Source: JACPNO01 sp963825405
GTDB lineage: Bacteria > Acidobacteriota > Terriglobia > Bryobacterales > Bryobacteraceae
Length of the DNA stretch: 64,000 bases
Assembly (NCBI GenBank): GCA_963825405.1
Contig: CAWGTB010000002.1
Location: forward strand, 231,279-295,278
Direction: 5' to 3'
The notes under the pieces are model-generated. The model did no database searches. It had not been told where the DNA came from and was given only the letters and a program-made list of their open reading frames with translations. A program made the translations under genes and the position numbers. Position 1 is the stretch's first letter. Each line of letters opens with the position of its first letter. Of this stretch, positions 9,605-19,369 are shown piece by piece.

Positions 9605-10969
9605 ATGTCGAGCCTTTTGATCTCATTTGCAAGACAGAACGTGAGATTGGGCGCAAGGTGGCTTTTTCGAACCAAACAAGCCATGCGTTTCGAATGGCTG
9701 GCCCTTTTAGCGTTCAAGCGGTTTACCGCTCCTGGCGATCAGGCATGGGTAACGTTGGAGGAGGTAGCCCGTCTCCCGCACTGGAGAGGTAAGTCTCGAC
9801 ACCATGTCGGGACCAACATCGGCCGCTATCTGCAGTCCCCCCAACTGAACGCCTTTCAGATCGTAACTGCGAAAGCACGCTGGGCCGGCCCCTATCGACT
9901 AAACCTGGATGGCCTTTCGATCGCGTTCGACATTCCGATGCAAAAGGCCCGGAATAGACTCCACTTGGGCGTTTTGCCTGGCGCATCCACGAGCCGGGCC
10001 GAGCTCATCGCGTTCACTTTGTCGTATGCACGAGCTCAGTGGCTATTTTTCCAAGGAAGGTTGACGTCGAACGCTCGGACGAATAGGAGCCCGGATAACG
10101 CCCACAGCCGGCTAATGCTCATGGCAGGAAATCGATCCTACGGCACGACCTTGCAGCTTCTGGCATGCCTATCGGCAGTCGAGGTGCAATACCGCCTCGG
10201 CCAATTTCGCGCAGCGCGTCAGACCCTCCTGGATAATGTTGCGCTCGTGCGTCGAACACCGGACTCCTCCCTCAAGGCGAAATACCATTTGAAGCTTGCT
10301 TGGGCATATCAGCGATCGTCAACGGGCGATAAGTCGGACCGTGCGGTCAAGACTGCGCTAACCAAAGCGAGCTTTCTGGCCGAAAACAGCGGTGACCGAT
10401 CTGCCCTCGCCCTCCTGGCGCACCGCAGCGCTCTTTATTTAACGAAGAAACGTATGCACATGCGAGCGGTTGAGCAACTTGTTCTGGCACTTGAAGCGCA
10501 TTTAATCATCGGCGACTATGACGGCGTACAGGCAACTTGTGGAAACATCGGAAGCGTCATTCATCGCCTCGGGCCGAAGCATTATAGAGAGGCCCGACAG
10601 TGGTTGCTGTTGTCGATCGCGGTAGCCCGCTTGATGAGACTGGGACGAGACGATGCCCATGCGGAGATGATTCTCGGCAAGATTTATCTGGAGGACGGCA
10701 AGCGATCCCGTTCGCGATGGCTCCTCACGCGAGCGCAGCGCATCGCTAAAGATGCCGGTAACCGGGTTAATCTGGCTGACGTGAAGATGGTATGGGGGTT
10801 CTGGTACCAGCGTTTCGGAACTCGCGAGAAACAGATCGACACCCTGGTGGCCGCGCTTCGACTCTTTAGGAATCTTACGGAGTTCGACGCTGGCCAGAAG
10901 GAAAGGTACATGGCGGAGCGTTTCCCCGAAGTTTGGGAGGCTGTGACCGCGATTGCAGCGAAAAAGTGA
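9605..10969 (+). CDS. TPR-type regulatory protein with N-terminal winged-helix-like region
   Basis: 454 residues from ATG 9605. The first ~130 residues resemble a DNA-binding wing (FEWLALLAFKRFTAPGDQ.WVTLEEVARLPHWRGK, then VGTNIGRYLQSPQLNAFQI). The remainder is all-helical, with repeating ~40-residue units such as VEVQYRLGQFRAARQTLLDN, KYHLKLAWAYQRS, ALLAHRSALYLTKKRMHMRA and AEMILGKIYLEDGKRSRSRW. These match TPR/MalT-like superhelices that bind partner proteins or ligands. The frame extends upstream to 9278, but that part is antisense to the receiver gene, so the later start is preferred. Divergent to the receiver/winged-helix pair, perhaps sharing a control region at 9481-9604. Exact role unknown. 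Confidence 0.55.
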   Translation: MSSLLISFARQNVRLGARWLFRTKQAMRFEWLALLAFKRFTAPGDQAWVTLEEVARLPHWRGKSRHHVGTNIGRYLQSPQLNAFQIVTAKARWAGPYRLNLDGLSIAFDIPMQKARNRLHLGVLPGASTSRAELIAFTLSYARAQWLFFQGRLTSNARTNRSPDNAHSRLMLMAGNRSYGTTLQLLACLSAVEVQYRLGQFRAARQTLLDNVALVRRTPDSSLKAKYHLKLAWAYQRSSTGDKSDRAVKTALTKASFLAENSGDRSALALLAHRSALYLTKKRMHMRAVEQLVLALEAHLIIGDYDGVQATCGNIGSVIHRLGPKHYREARQWLLLSIAVARLMRLGRDDAHAEMILGKIYLEDGKRSRSRWLLTRAQRIAKDAGNRVNLADVKMVWGFWYQRFGTREKQIDTLVAALRLFRNLTEFDAGQKERYMAERFPEVWEAVTAIAAKK

Positions 10970-11156
10970 AGGCGATTGAGCAACGCGGGATGCGTGCCTC
11001 GACGCCGCTCGAGCTGCCTGTTTTTTTTGGCTCACTCCCTTATACTTTGAGTGAAGTCCCTCGAAAGGTCCGCGCGGATCGAGAAGATCCGAACGCCCGC
11101 GACCGTTCCCTCGGGCACTACTGTGTCCATTTCTGCTGGCACCCTTATTTAGGCTG

Positions 11157-11915
11157 ATGTCTGATCTCCTGTCACAATTGAATGCCCGTTGTCGTCGTTG
11201 GGTACCGCTGCTCCTCGTGCCAACCTGGTATCTTACGGTGATTCCGGAGGTCCAAAGCGTGATTCAGAGCGCGAACGGCGAACCGGTCGAAGTTCGAGAC
11301 GCATGCAAAGCAACCATATACGACTTTTTCGAGAAGCGTCTTGCCAAAGGCAAGATCGCCCTCGGACACAAGTCTCGTTCGATGGACGGGGATCGGAAAC
11401 CGATTGATACAGTAGTGATCCACCATACCAGCAATCCTCGTGGTCTGCGGCCAAGCCGCCTTTCGGCCATCGAGCTGATTCGCCTCTATGGTCCGTATTT
11501 TGCGCAACCTGAGTCGGAAAAGAACCGACATTTCACGGGTCAGGCGATAGCTTCAGGACATGTGCGCAACGGGCAGCAGGTTTTCTGGCCGTATCATTGG
11601 ATTATTCGTCGGGACGGACATGCTGAGCGCCTCCTTTATGATTCAGAAATTGGCTGGCACGCTGGCGATTGGGACATTAATTGCCGGAGTGTCGCCATTG
11701 TTTTCGACGGCGATTACGAACATCGTCGGCCCTCGGATGCTGAACTCAAAGGGACCGCCGCACTTATTAGGAGCCACTATGGGTACGTGTCACAAACACA
11801 CATTATCGGCCACAGAGAAGTGAATTCAAGGACCACCTGCCCGTCCGAACTCTTTATCGACGTTGCCGGCAGGGTTGGGTGGAAATCGGATCTGCTTGCA
11901 CTGCTACGCGTTTGA
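11157..11915 (+). CDS. N-acetylmuramoyl-L-alanine amidase (Amidase_2/PGRP type)
   Basis: 252 residues. Zinc and active-site motifs of amidase_2 are visible: TVVIHHTSNP (first His), HWIIRRDG, EIGWHAGDWDINCRSVAIVF, and IIGHREVNSRTTCPS with the second His and the Cys ligand. These enzymes cut the bond between N-acetylmuramic acid and the peptide stem of peptidoglycan. The N-terminus has a hydrophobic stretch (WVPLLLVPTWYLTVIPEV) that could be an uncleaved membrane anchor or a weak signal. A ~60-residue region precedes the catalytic domain. Such amidases occur both in cell-wall turnover and as lysins of mobile elements; the island context fits either. Confidence 0.82.
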   Translation: MSDLLSQLNARCRRWVPLLLVPTWYLTVIPEVQSVIQSANGEPVEVRDACKATIYDFFEKRLAKGKIALGHKSRSMDGDRKPIDTVVIHHTSNPRGLRPSRLSAIELIRLYGPYFAQPESEKNRHFTGQAIASGHVRNGQQVFWPYHWIIRRDGHAERLLYDSEIGWHAGDWDINCRSVAIVFDGDYEHRRPSDAELKGTAALIRSHYGYVSQTHIIGHREVNSRTTCPSELFIDVAGRVGWKSDLLALLRV

Positions 11916-12020
11916 ACTGTTATCGCCACCCGGAGCGAATACTCGGTCCGGATTCGCCTGATCAGAATTCCAGTGGTTTACGGTTGAACGGCTGCGAGTC
12001 AGAAGATAGAGATGAGGCCG

Positions 12021-12100
12021 GGCCGCTTCGATGGCCCCTCGATCAATGCTGACGGATTTAATAGGATCTATTCGCCATGCGAGGGGCCATCGAAACGGCT
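12021..12100. repeat. Long imperfect inverted repeat between convergent genes
   Basis: Arms 12021-12041 (GGCCGCTTCGATGGCCCCTCG) and 12080-12100 pair at 19 of 21 positions, including an uninterrupted 13-bp core CGATGGCCCCTCG, around a 38-nt loop. The arms lie between the stop codon of the amidase (+) and the stop codon of the RuvC-like gene (-). That suits a bidirectional transcription end or a recombination/protein-binding site. No T-tract follows either arm, so a standard intrinsic terminator is not supported. Confidence 0.6.
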
Positions 12101-12112
12101 TTGTGCCAACCT

Positions 12113-12687
12113 TTAGCCAGGGAAACTGACGTCGTCCGCGGTTCCGAAAAACGTCATCGCGACGGCTGCGGCATCGAAGATCAGTGAATTGTAGGGCTCG
12201 CTCTCCCAGAGGCGACGCTTGGCAGGAAGCTTCCACTTGAGCTCCTCAAACCATTCCGCCAACAAGCAAGCGATCTGATGCTGTTCCGACACTCATATCT
12301 CGCGAAGAACTTTCGCACTGTCTCCTTATCCACCACGCGAATGCGTACAGAACGGCACTTCGCTTCAGACCTTAACTTTTGTACGACACGAGCAACAGCA
12401 TCATGACGATTTCGTGGGAGGCCGGTTCTGAGCCGCATCACGATGAGGCAAGGCGAGTGAAAATTCATTAAGCGCTCGATCCTCCGGCTGACCTTGGTTT
12501 CGAGAGAACCAGATTTGCCGTCATAGTGCCGTACGCCCCAGTCCAGCAATGTAGCAACACCCTGGAAAACCGCAAATCCCAGCCTTCGCGGGCGGACTTC
12601 GAGCGCTAATAGGCGCTGCTCGAATAATGGGAGGCCGACAGAACGACCACGCGCACCAGTTAAAGACGTTTGCGTGTATTCAACCAT
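12113..12687 (-). CDS. RuvC/RNase H-fold-like protein (one frameshift)
   Basis: The frame begins MVEYTQTSLTGARG and has LLALEVRPRRLGFAVFQG then LLDWGVRHYDG, the pattern of a first and second beta strand of RuvC-like nucleases. RIERLMNFHSPCLIVMRLR and RIRVVDKETVRKFF follow. Near 12288 the frame shifts into EQHQIACLLAEWFEELKWK and LIFDAAAVAMTFFG, which restores the acidic last helix of the fold and ends at TAA 12113-12115. The family resolves or cuts branched DNA, but the expected first catalytic Asp reads as Glu here, so activity is uncertain. The start overlaps the stop of the upstream HTH gene by 28 bp. Confidence 0.55.
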
Positions 12688-13004
12688 TCGAGTTTTTGCG
12701 TAATTAGTTTGGCGGACGACCTTTTCCCATTCCGTGTGTGAAGTCCCTTTTCAAATTCCATGATGTTGGTTTCGATCAGCGCGGAGACGTTCAAATGGAT
12801 GCCCGTGAAGAGGGTCGCGACGGGCACACCAAAAATTACTTCATAAGCGAGAGCCGTGATAAGCGGCGGCGTGGCTTCAGATCGCTCGTGGCGCGAAATC
12901 TGTCCGGCATCCTTGTAGCCGAGGAGCAGCCCCAACTCTCTCTGGTTCAAGCCAGATCGTTTGCGATGGGTTCTCAGGTAAGTTCCTAGTACCTGTTTGT
13001 TCAT
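12660..13004 (-). CDS. XRE-family helix-turn-helix protein
   Basis: 114 residues from ATG 13004 (MNKQVLGTYLRTHRKRSG). The helix-turn-helix at about residues 6-60 reads LRTHRKRSGLNQRELGLLLG, then YKDAGQISRHERSEATPPL, the canonical Cro/C1 layout. It is followed by a helical C-terminus rich in Lys/Arg. It precedes and overlaps the RuvC-like gene, so it may regulate that two-gene unit. A longer frame begins at 13115 but adds a non-family N-terminus. Confidence 0.75.
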   Translation of the reverse strand: MNKQVLGTYLRTHRKRSGLNQRELGLLLGYKDAGQISRHERSEATPPLITALAYEVIFGVPVATLFTGIHLNVSALIETNIMEFEKGLHTRNGKRSSAKLITQKLEWLNTRKRL

Positions 13005-13425
13005 AATGACAAGGTGCTTGTTTATTCGACCTTTCTCATTAAATTTACCAGGCGGTAAAACAACCGCTAGGTTGCAAAATATGCACGCCATGCAAATATC
13101 CTTGGCGTTTCCCACGACGATCTGTGCTCACCGGGGACAAATGTTCGGGGGACCCTCCCGTGAAGGTGGACGAACCTGTGTGGCGAGTGTGGATGATCTG
13201 TGACTTTCAAGGTCAGCGCTCCTTGGGGATCGTTGTGCGCGCTGTGCTTTTTGCCGTTTTGCGGTCCCTTCTTCGCCGGAGTTTCCTTCGGGCCCAGCCT
13301 GCCACGAGGTGCTCGATCGGCCGTCCAACGAGATCGAGCAGAATGTCGCAGCTCCATCCAAGAATGATTCTGATGATGAGATCGAGCATCCCGTCATGGT
13401 TGCGGCCAGTGAGTGATCAGAAAAG
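13005..13425. other. Intergenic region upstream of the recombinase unit
   Basis: About 420 bp separates the divergent HTH gene and the small ORF before the recombinase. Frames here are short and overlap on both strands. One frame read from about 13212 contains CARCAFC and an acidic tail ending MVAASE but has no start codon, so it is not called. No clear promoter was identified. Confidence 0.4.
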
Positions 13426-13746
13426 GTGAGCGATCAGGCGTCCAAAGACATAACGCACCGGCGACGCACGCATCATCACAGCAGCGCTCGTCGCACAAAG
13501 TTGGTTACCTATTCTTCGATCGATTACTTCGGTAGACTCCACATGATGAACGCGCAGGACCCGGACAACTGGAACGAAGCCCAGCGTGAGCAGTATCTGC
13601 GTGAACTGGAGGCTATGGCCGAACTCCTGCTCGACATCTACCTGTACGACCACCACAGCGGCAAGTCGAAGAAGGCCGATGCTTTGACACATCCGGAGCA
13701 CGGTTTTAAGATCAAACGGAAAGGTCTCACAAACAATAACATTTGA
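13426..13746 (+). CDS. Small hypothetical protein upstream of the recombinase
   Basis: Up to 106 residues from GTG 13426. An internal ATG at 13543 (MMNAQDPDNWNEAQREQYLR) may be the real start, because the first 39 residues are of low complexity (THRRRTHHHSSARRTK). The remainder is acidic and helical, with LEAMAELLLDIYLYDHHSGK and a basic end. Its stop is 6 bp before the recombinase ATG, so the two are probably co-transcribed. This suggests an accessory or directionality role, which is inference from position only. Family not recognised. Confidence 0.5.
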   Translation: MSDQASKDITHRRRTHHHSSARRTKLVTYSSIDYFGRLHMMNAQDPDNWNEAQREQYLRELEAMAELLLDIYLYDHHSGKSKKADALTHPEHGFKIKRKGLTNNNI

Positions 13747-13751
13747 ACCAC

Positions 13752-15386
13752 ATGACTTGTGTAATCTATTGCCGTGTTTCCTCCAGGGAGCAAATGGAGG
13801 GAACTAGCCTCGAAGTCCAGGAAGCAGCTTGCCGTGAATATGCTCGCGTAAAGGACATCGAAATTTTAAAAATATTCATCGAACAGGGTGAGTCGGCGAA
13901 ATTCGCCGACCGCACACAGTTGGTCGAACTGATCGATTTCTGCCGAGGTCACAAGGGTTCGGTCAACACACTTTTAGTTTGGAAGGTTGATCGGTTCGCC
14001 CGGAATGTCGCGGACCACTTCAGCGTGAAAACGACCCTCGGTAGATACGGTGTCGGCATTGTATCCGTGACAGAGCCCATCGATGCAAAACCTGAAGGGC
14101 GGCTGATGGAAACTATCCTCGCCGGCTTCGCTCAATTCGATAATGACATCCGCGCGGTGCGTACGGTCCAGGGCATGCATAGAAAAATTCAGGAGGGCAT
14201 CTTTCCGTGGGCGCCGCCGTTCGGATACAAACGCTCGGCGGCCAACAGCGAAAAGAAAAACTTTGCAGATGTCCCCGACCAGGCTGCATTTGGATTGCTC
14301 CGAAGGGCATGGAGAGAATTCGCTACCGGCGCATTTACCCAGGCCGAGATGGGCCGCCGCATGCAATCATGGGGCCTGAGCGGCCCGCGCTCACCTGCGT
14401 TCACCCCTCAGTTCCTGTCGCAGCTTTTCGCAAATCGCTATTATGCCGGAATCCTCGTCGATCCGTGGGACGGTGAAGAACACGAGGGCAAGCACGTTCC
14501 CATGGTGACCCTCGAACAATTTGCCCGTGTGCAGCAGGTCCTCGCTGGGCGAAACCGGTCCGTTAGCCATCAAAAGGAGAGGCCTGAGTTTCCCGTGCGC
14601 GGGCTCGTGCGCTGCCACGGTTGCCAGCATTATATGATGGGCGGCTTTTCGCGCGGCCGGAGCCAGCGCTATCCATATTATTGGTGCAAGGTTAAATCCT
14701 GCCCGAATCGCAGCAAGAGCTATCCCGCGTCAACCGTGCACAAGGAGTTTGAGGAGTTTCTCCAAAATGTCACACCAAGAGAGAAGGCACTGCGCGAGAT
14801 CGGCGATCAACTGATTAAGTCGATCGAACAACGGCGATCTGGTCAGGATGGGCTGAGGGCGCGTCGTAGCGAACGCATGGCAAGCCTCCGGCGCGAACAT
14901 AATGAACTGATCCGCATGCGGGCACAGGGTCTCATAAGCGACCAGGAATTCCTGCATCAAAAAAACTTCCTGACGGACCGCCGTGGCGAGATCGAGAGTA
15001 GAAATGCGCAGGCCGTAAACTTCGATAATGTCCGAACGCAGCTTAGGGCCATCGTGACTCCGCTCGTCCACCTGACCGAGACCCGACGAACATTGATCCC
15101 CGCCCTTCGCCGCCGGTTCGACCGTATTCTGCTTCCGGCCGGATTCGTAAATGGCAAAAGTCGAACCGCCGAGTTGGGGCTTCTTTTCAGCACAATTGCG
15201 GCATCCTCGGGCAACAATTCACCTGGGGTGCCCTCCGCTTCCACAAAGTTGAACCACGTAATCTCGGAAATTCAGGAGCTCTGGAACGTTTTGAACGGAA
15301 TCGAGGAGCCGAAACCGGAGCGCAAAAGCCGGTTCGAGAATAGTCATCGGAATAGACTCCGATGGAGACGGTTGAACCAAGTTTGA
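13752..15386 (+). CDS. Large serine recombinase (site-specific integrase/resolvase)
   Basis: 544 residues from ATG 13752. The N-terminal resolvase domain reads CVIYCRVSSREQ with the nucleophilic Ser, then VWKVDRFARN, and ILAGFAQFDNDIRAVRTVQG at the end of the domain. It is followed by the recombinase domain (PFGYKRS ... FTQAEMGRRMQSWGLSGPRS), a zinc ribbon (VRCHGCQHYMMGG ... WCKVKSCPNRS) and a long coiled coil. Large serine recombinases integrate and excise phages and mobile islands at short att sites and do not normally need tRNA targets. This one therefore may mark a separate insertion inside the larger tRNA-flanked island. Intact frame. Confidence 0.92.
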   Translation: MTCVIYCRVSSREQMEGTSLEVQEAACREYARVKDIEILKIFIEQGESAKFADRTQLVELIDFCRGHKGSVNTLLVWKVDRFARNVADHFSVKTTLGRYGVGIVSVTEPIDAKPEGRLMETILAGFAQFDNDIRAVRTVQGMHRKIQEGIFPWAPPFGYKRSAANSEKKNFADVPDQAAFGLLRRAWREFATGAFTQAEMGRRMQSWGLSGPRSPAFTPQFLSQLFANRYYAGILVDPWDGEEHEGKHVPMVTLEQFARVQQVLAGRNRSVSHQKERPEFPVRGLVRCHGCQHYMMGGFSRGRSQRYPYYWCKVKSCPNRSKSYPASTVHKEFEEFLQNVTPREKALREIGDQLIKSIEQRRSGQDGLRARRSERMASLRREHNELIRMRAQGLISDQEFLHQKNFLTDRRGEIESRNAQAVNFDNVRTQLRAIVTPLVHLTETRRTLIPALRRRFDRILLPAGFVNGKSRTAELGLLFSTIAASSGNNSPGVPSASTKLNHVISEIQELWNVLNGIEEPKPERKSRFENSHRNRLRWRRLNQV

Positions 15387-15471
15387 GCTAACCGCTTAAT
15401 GAGTTATGGTTAAGCTAAATCCATTTTAGTCTGAACTGGCATGCCTGTCGATTCTCTTCTACACTACAAGC

Positions 15472-18400
15472 ATGCTGAGAGGTCTATTCATTGGCATTGA
15501 CCGACATGCCTCAGCCCGTATCAAGTGGCTGTCTTGCGCGCGTCGGGATGCGACAGCCCTGCACGCACTTTTCAGTGACACGTTTGGCGGCAACAATTCA
15601 CTGATAGTCGATGAACAGGCCACTCGTCTTCAAATCAAGCATTCCTTCGAAGAACTCCAGAATGCAACAGAAGAAGACATGGTTGTTATCACCTTTTCCG
15701 GTCACGGCTCAGAAACGCACGAGCTCATTACCTATGACGCCGACGTTATCAATCTACCAGACACGAGTATTCCACTGGAACTATTGGGTGAATGGATTTC
15801 GAAAATTCCCGCTCGAAATCTCATTCTTGTTCTGGACTGCTGCTTCTCCGGCGGTATGGACGTAAAGGGACTTCAGGTTGAGGCCGTACCGCGCGATCTT
15901 CCTTCAACTGAGAGTAGGCTCCAGCAGCTATCGGGAAAAGGTCGCCTAATTCTTACAGCTTCGGCAGCCAACGAACCCGCATGGGAGAGCGGTAAATTTC
16001 GCCATGGCCTTCTAACCCGTTCTCTCTTGGACGCACTCCAAGGGCCAGAGGAAGTTGTGGAAGGAGGAAAGCTATCCATCTACCGTCTGCTTGAATACGT
16101 GACAAAACGAGTTATCGATGGCGCCGCGTTGATTGGGAAGATTCAAACTCCATCAATCCGTGGGTCGATAGACGGAGACTTAGCTTGGCCGGTTTTCGTC
16201 CCAGGTGCCGCGTACTTCAAAGCGTTTCCCGACCTTCAGCACGCTGTCGCCGTACCAGATATCCAGTGCCTTGCCCACTTTGGCTTCCCTTCCCTAGTGA
16301 TTTCTGCATGGGCGGGATTCATCCCCTCGCTCAATCAACTTCAGCTCGACGCGATCAATGACTATGGTCTATTGAGCGGCGACCATTTGGTCGTATCTGC
16401 TCCCACGTCCTCCGGTAAAACGCTGATCGGAGAATTGGCTGCGGTGAACGGCGCGCTGCAGCGTAAACGGGCTTTCTTTCTGTTTCCGCTAAAAGCGCTC
16501 GCCAATGACAAGTGGCGTCACTTCAGTCAGACGTATGGACCATTCGGCCTCCGGACGATCCGAGTGACCGGCGACAGCACGAGCGATGAGATTGCTACCC
16601 CTTCTTCGGGGTCAATATGACATTTGTCTCATGACTTATGAAAAGTGTGCTGCGATGCTCTTGGGTAACCCGTATCTTTTAGAACAGGTCGGGACGGTCG
16701 TGGTTGACGAGGTCCAGATGATCACGGACATGTCTCGCGGAGTGAACCTGGAATTTCTGATCACACTCCTTCGGATGCGACGGCGTACGGGTGCCGAGCC
16801 ACAAGTGATTGCTCTGTCGGCTGTAATCGGTGATACAAATGGTTTTGAGCGCTGGCTTGGCGGGCGCCTGTTGCGTCGAAATGAGCGGCCCGTACCCCTG
16901 GAGGAAGGCTTGCTTCGAGCAGACGGAAGCTTCAGGTACCTGGACGCCTCAAGCAATGAGGAAAAGATCATCCCTACATACATCCGGCCTGAGTACCGGA
17001 AGGGGTCTAGCCAGGATCTCATTATTCCACTGGTTCGAAAGCTCACGGGCGAAAACAAGAGCGCCATTATCTTTCGAGAGACAAAATCCGAAGCTCGGTC
17101 TTGCGCAAAGTATTTGGCTGAGGCCCTGTCCCTGCCTCCCGCCCATAACGCTCTTCAAGGGCTCCCCGCCGGCGACGTCTCTGTTGCTGCAGAGGACCTA
17201 CGGGAAACTCTGAGGAGAGGTGTCGGGTTCCACGTCGCCGACTTGGCGCCCGACGAGCGACAAGTAATTGAGGAAGAGTTTCGGAAAGCAAAGGAGTTGC
17301 GCGTATTGGCGGCCACCACGACCTTGGCGATGGGAGTGAACACGCCCGCCGAGGCAGTGATAATTACGGGCCTTGAGCATCCGGGAAATCAACCATATTC
17401 GATAGCCGAGTACAAGAATATTGTGGGCCGCGCAGGCCGGCTTGGCCTTGCCGCGCGCGGTACTTCCTATCTAATAGCGCTAACACCGAACGACGAGCAC
17501 TATCTTTGGAATCGGTATGTTAAAGGTTCTCCTGAATCAATTCACTCTCAACTCCTCCAAACCGATTCGGACTTGCGGTCGTTGGTGCTGCGCGTTCTCG
17601 CCACCGCAGAATTCTCAAAGTCGGGAATGCAGCCGGGCGATATTACCGATTTCTTGGAGGAAAGTTTTGCGGCTTTTCTGCACAAACAGATTACTCCAAG
17701 CTGGAGCTGGGATCGGGACGCCATTAACAGCGCCGTGGCTGACCTCCTCCGGCATAAGTTGGTCGATGCCGATGCGACTAGCCTTCTGCACCTCACCGAG
17801 TTGGGCCGCCTCGCGGGAGTCTCTGGGACCGAGGTTGAGTCTGTCATTCGGGTGGTCGATGCCCTGCTGGGCGTTCCATCGGCGGAGATCAACGATCCCA
17901 CCCTGATCGCTGTAACACAGCTGACGGTTGAGCTGGATGACGTGCTTTTCCCGATGAACAAGAAGAGCACGCAAAAGGAACCGCAGATGTGGTTTGGGGA
18001 GTTACGGCGTCAAGGAATACCCGGCCACATCCTGAGTTCTCTCCAGAGGTTTGTATCGGAACGGCATTTCCCAACCCTTAGGGCAAAGAAGGCGGCTGCT
18101 TGTTTGATGTGGATTGCGGGTATGCCCATGTCAGAGATCGAAGCTGCTGCAACGCAATTTGGTGGTGGCTTCGGCGGAGCGGCCGGACCGATGCGCTCAG
18201 TGAAGTCAAGAACATGTGATTTACTTCCTACGGTTGGAAGAATAGCGGAGATCCTAGCGAAAGATTTGACTCTGGGACATCGTGTGGAGCGTCTACTTAC
18301 ACGACTTGAGATAGGCTTGCCATCAGTGGCAATAGATTTGGAGGACCTCTTGGGGGACAGGATTGCGCGCGGTGACTATCTACGACTTATCGACAAAGAC

Positions 18401-18571
18401 CTCATCACACCTACCGCGCTGCAAGGGGCGTCCGACGATTTGATTTTAAGCTGCATCGACAAGAGCCGCATGAAACTTGAGATTATCAAAACTCTGATTA
18501 CGCATTGGAAACCGAGTATCGCAGCCGCGGGTCAAGCAACGGCACCCATCTTGCCTCCGTACCAACCATAG
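15472..18571 (+). CDS. Caspase-like protease fused to Ski2/Hel308-type helicase (one frameshift)
   Basis: Starts with a caspase-fold (peptidase C14) domain of ~240 residues: MLRGLFIGIDRHAS, VVITFSGHGSETHE (catalytic His) and LILVLDCCFSGGMD (catalytic Cys), then TASAANEPAWE. The second part is a superfamily-2 helicase: Walker A SAPTSSGKTLIGEL, FFLFPLKALANDKWR, motif II VVVDEVQMITD, IALSAVIGD, TTLAMGVNTPAEAVII and motif VI NIVGRAGRLGLAARG, with a Hel308-like helical C-terminus. A one-base break near 16603 (in CCCCTTCTT) splits the frame; the joined protein is ~1030 residues. Caspase-like domains in bacterial defence proteins usually act as suicide proteases released by a sensor. Here the helicase would be the nucleic-acid sensor (inference). 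No partner gene adjoins. Confidence 0.86.
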
Positions 18572-18806
18572 AGCCTTCTAACTTAGCAAGGCCAAGGCAT
18601 TGACGACTGTTTCGTTGCCGGGTCGACTGGCACATACGGGAGGAAGATAACACTGCTGCCGTAGTCGGTGTTCTCTCGATTCACGGCCAGTCGTATCGAG
18701 CGAGTTAGCGCGTAACTGAAAGCCACTTTGTTACGTTGTAATAAATGAATTGAAAAAGTATAGCTTAAGGTTTAACTCGGCGCGTGAAAAATAACATAAA
18801 CTTAAC

Positions 18807-19052
18807 ATGAACAAACCACAAGAACTATCAATGGCGGAGTGGAAAGAACTTATGCAACTGCCTGTCGTCAGGGAGTCATGGGGACTTGAGAACGAGACCC
18901 CAGAACAATTTGCCGACATGGCCTATGGGGCGAAGTTCAACTTTGTGAGCGGCGGCCCCGGCTACGCTGGTGACTTATATGTCTTGCATGGCGACGCGCT
19001 AGGCGAGCCAATGACCCTCATCCGTAGAGGTGGCAGGTTAGTAAGCGTCTAA
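18807..19052 (+). CDS. Small conserved-looking hypothetical protein
   Basis: 81 residues, MNKPQELSMAEWKELMQLPV at the start, then WGLENETPEQFADMAYGAKF and a beta-rich end (GDLYVLHGDALGEPMTLIRR). Soluble, acidic, with no signal peptide. The AT-rich leader AAAATAACATAAACTTAAC precedes the ATG. It stands alone between the caspase-helicase and the degenerate integrative module. Function not recognised. Composition and codon use look like those of a real gene. Confidence 0.6.
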   Translation: MNKPQELSMAEWKELMQLPVVRESWGLENETPEQFADMAYGAKFNFVSGGPGYAGDLYVLHGDALGEPMTLIRRGGRLVSV

Positions 19053-19369
19053 CCCGACTTATCACTCTTACCTGGTTTTGGTGGGAGCAGAGAGCGACAA
19101 TTCGGACCGCGTCCGATAATCCAACCCTCGGTCAACGAGGGGTCAAGAAAGACCCTTTAATATTCCTGCCCTAACCGCACGGAATCAGTGTCCAGTAACG
19201 GGATTTCAGTCCTCCACGGCGAGCCGCCTATCCGACAAATTTGCATCACAAGCAACATCACCCATCTACACCGCGGCTGTCGTGCCGCTTAAGATTGTAC
19301 TCAGCTTCAACTAAGGTCGAGGTTGAAGCCAATTAACATCAGCTACAACGCACACCCGCAACCCATCAC
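19053..19369. other. Gene-free gap
   Basis: 317 bp with no supported ORF or RNA gene. Several short, non-matching inverted segments are present but nothing that can be named. It is the left border of the densely frameshifted module and may contain the insertion boundary of that element. Confidence 0.4.
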
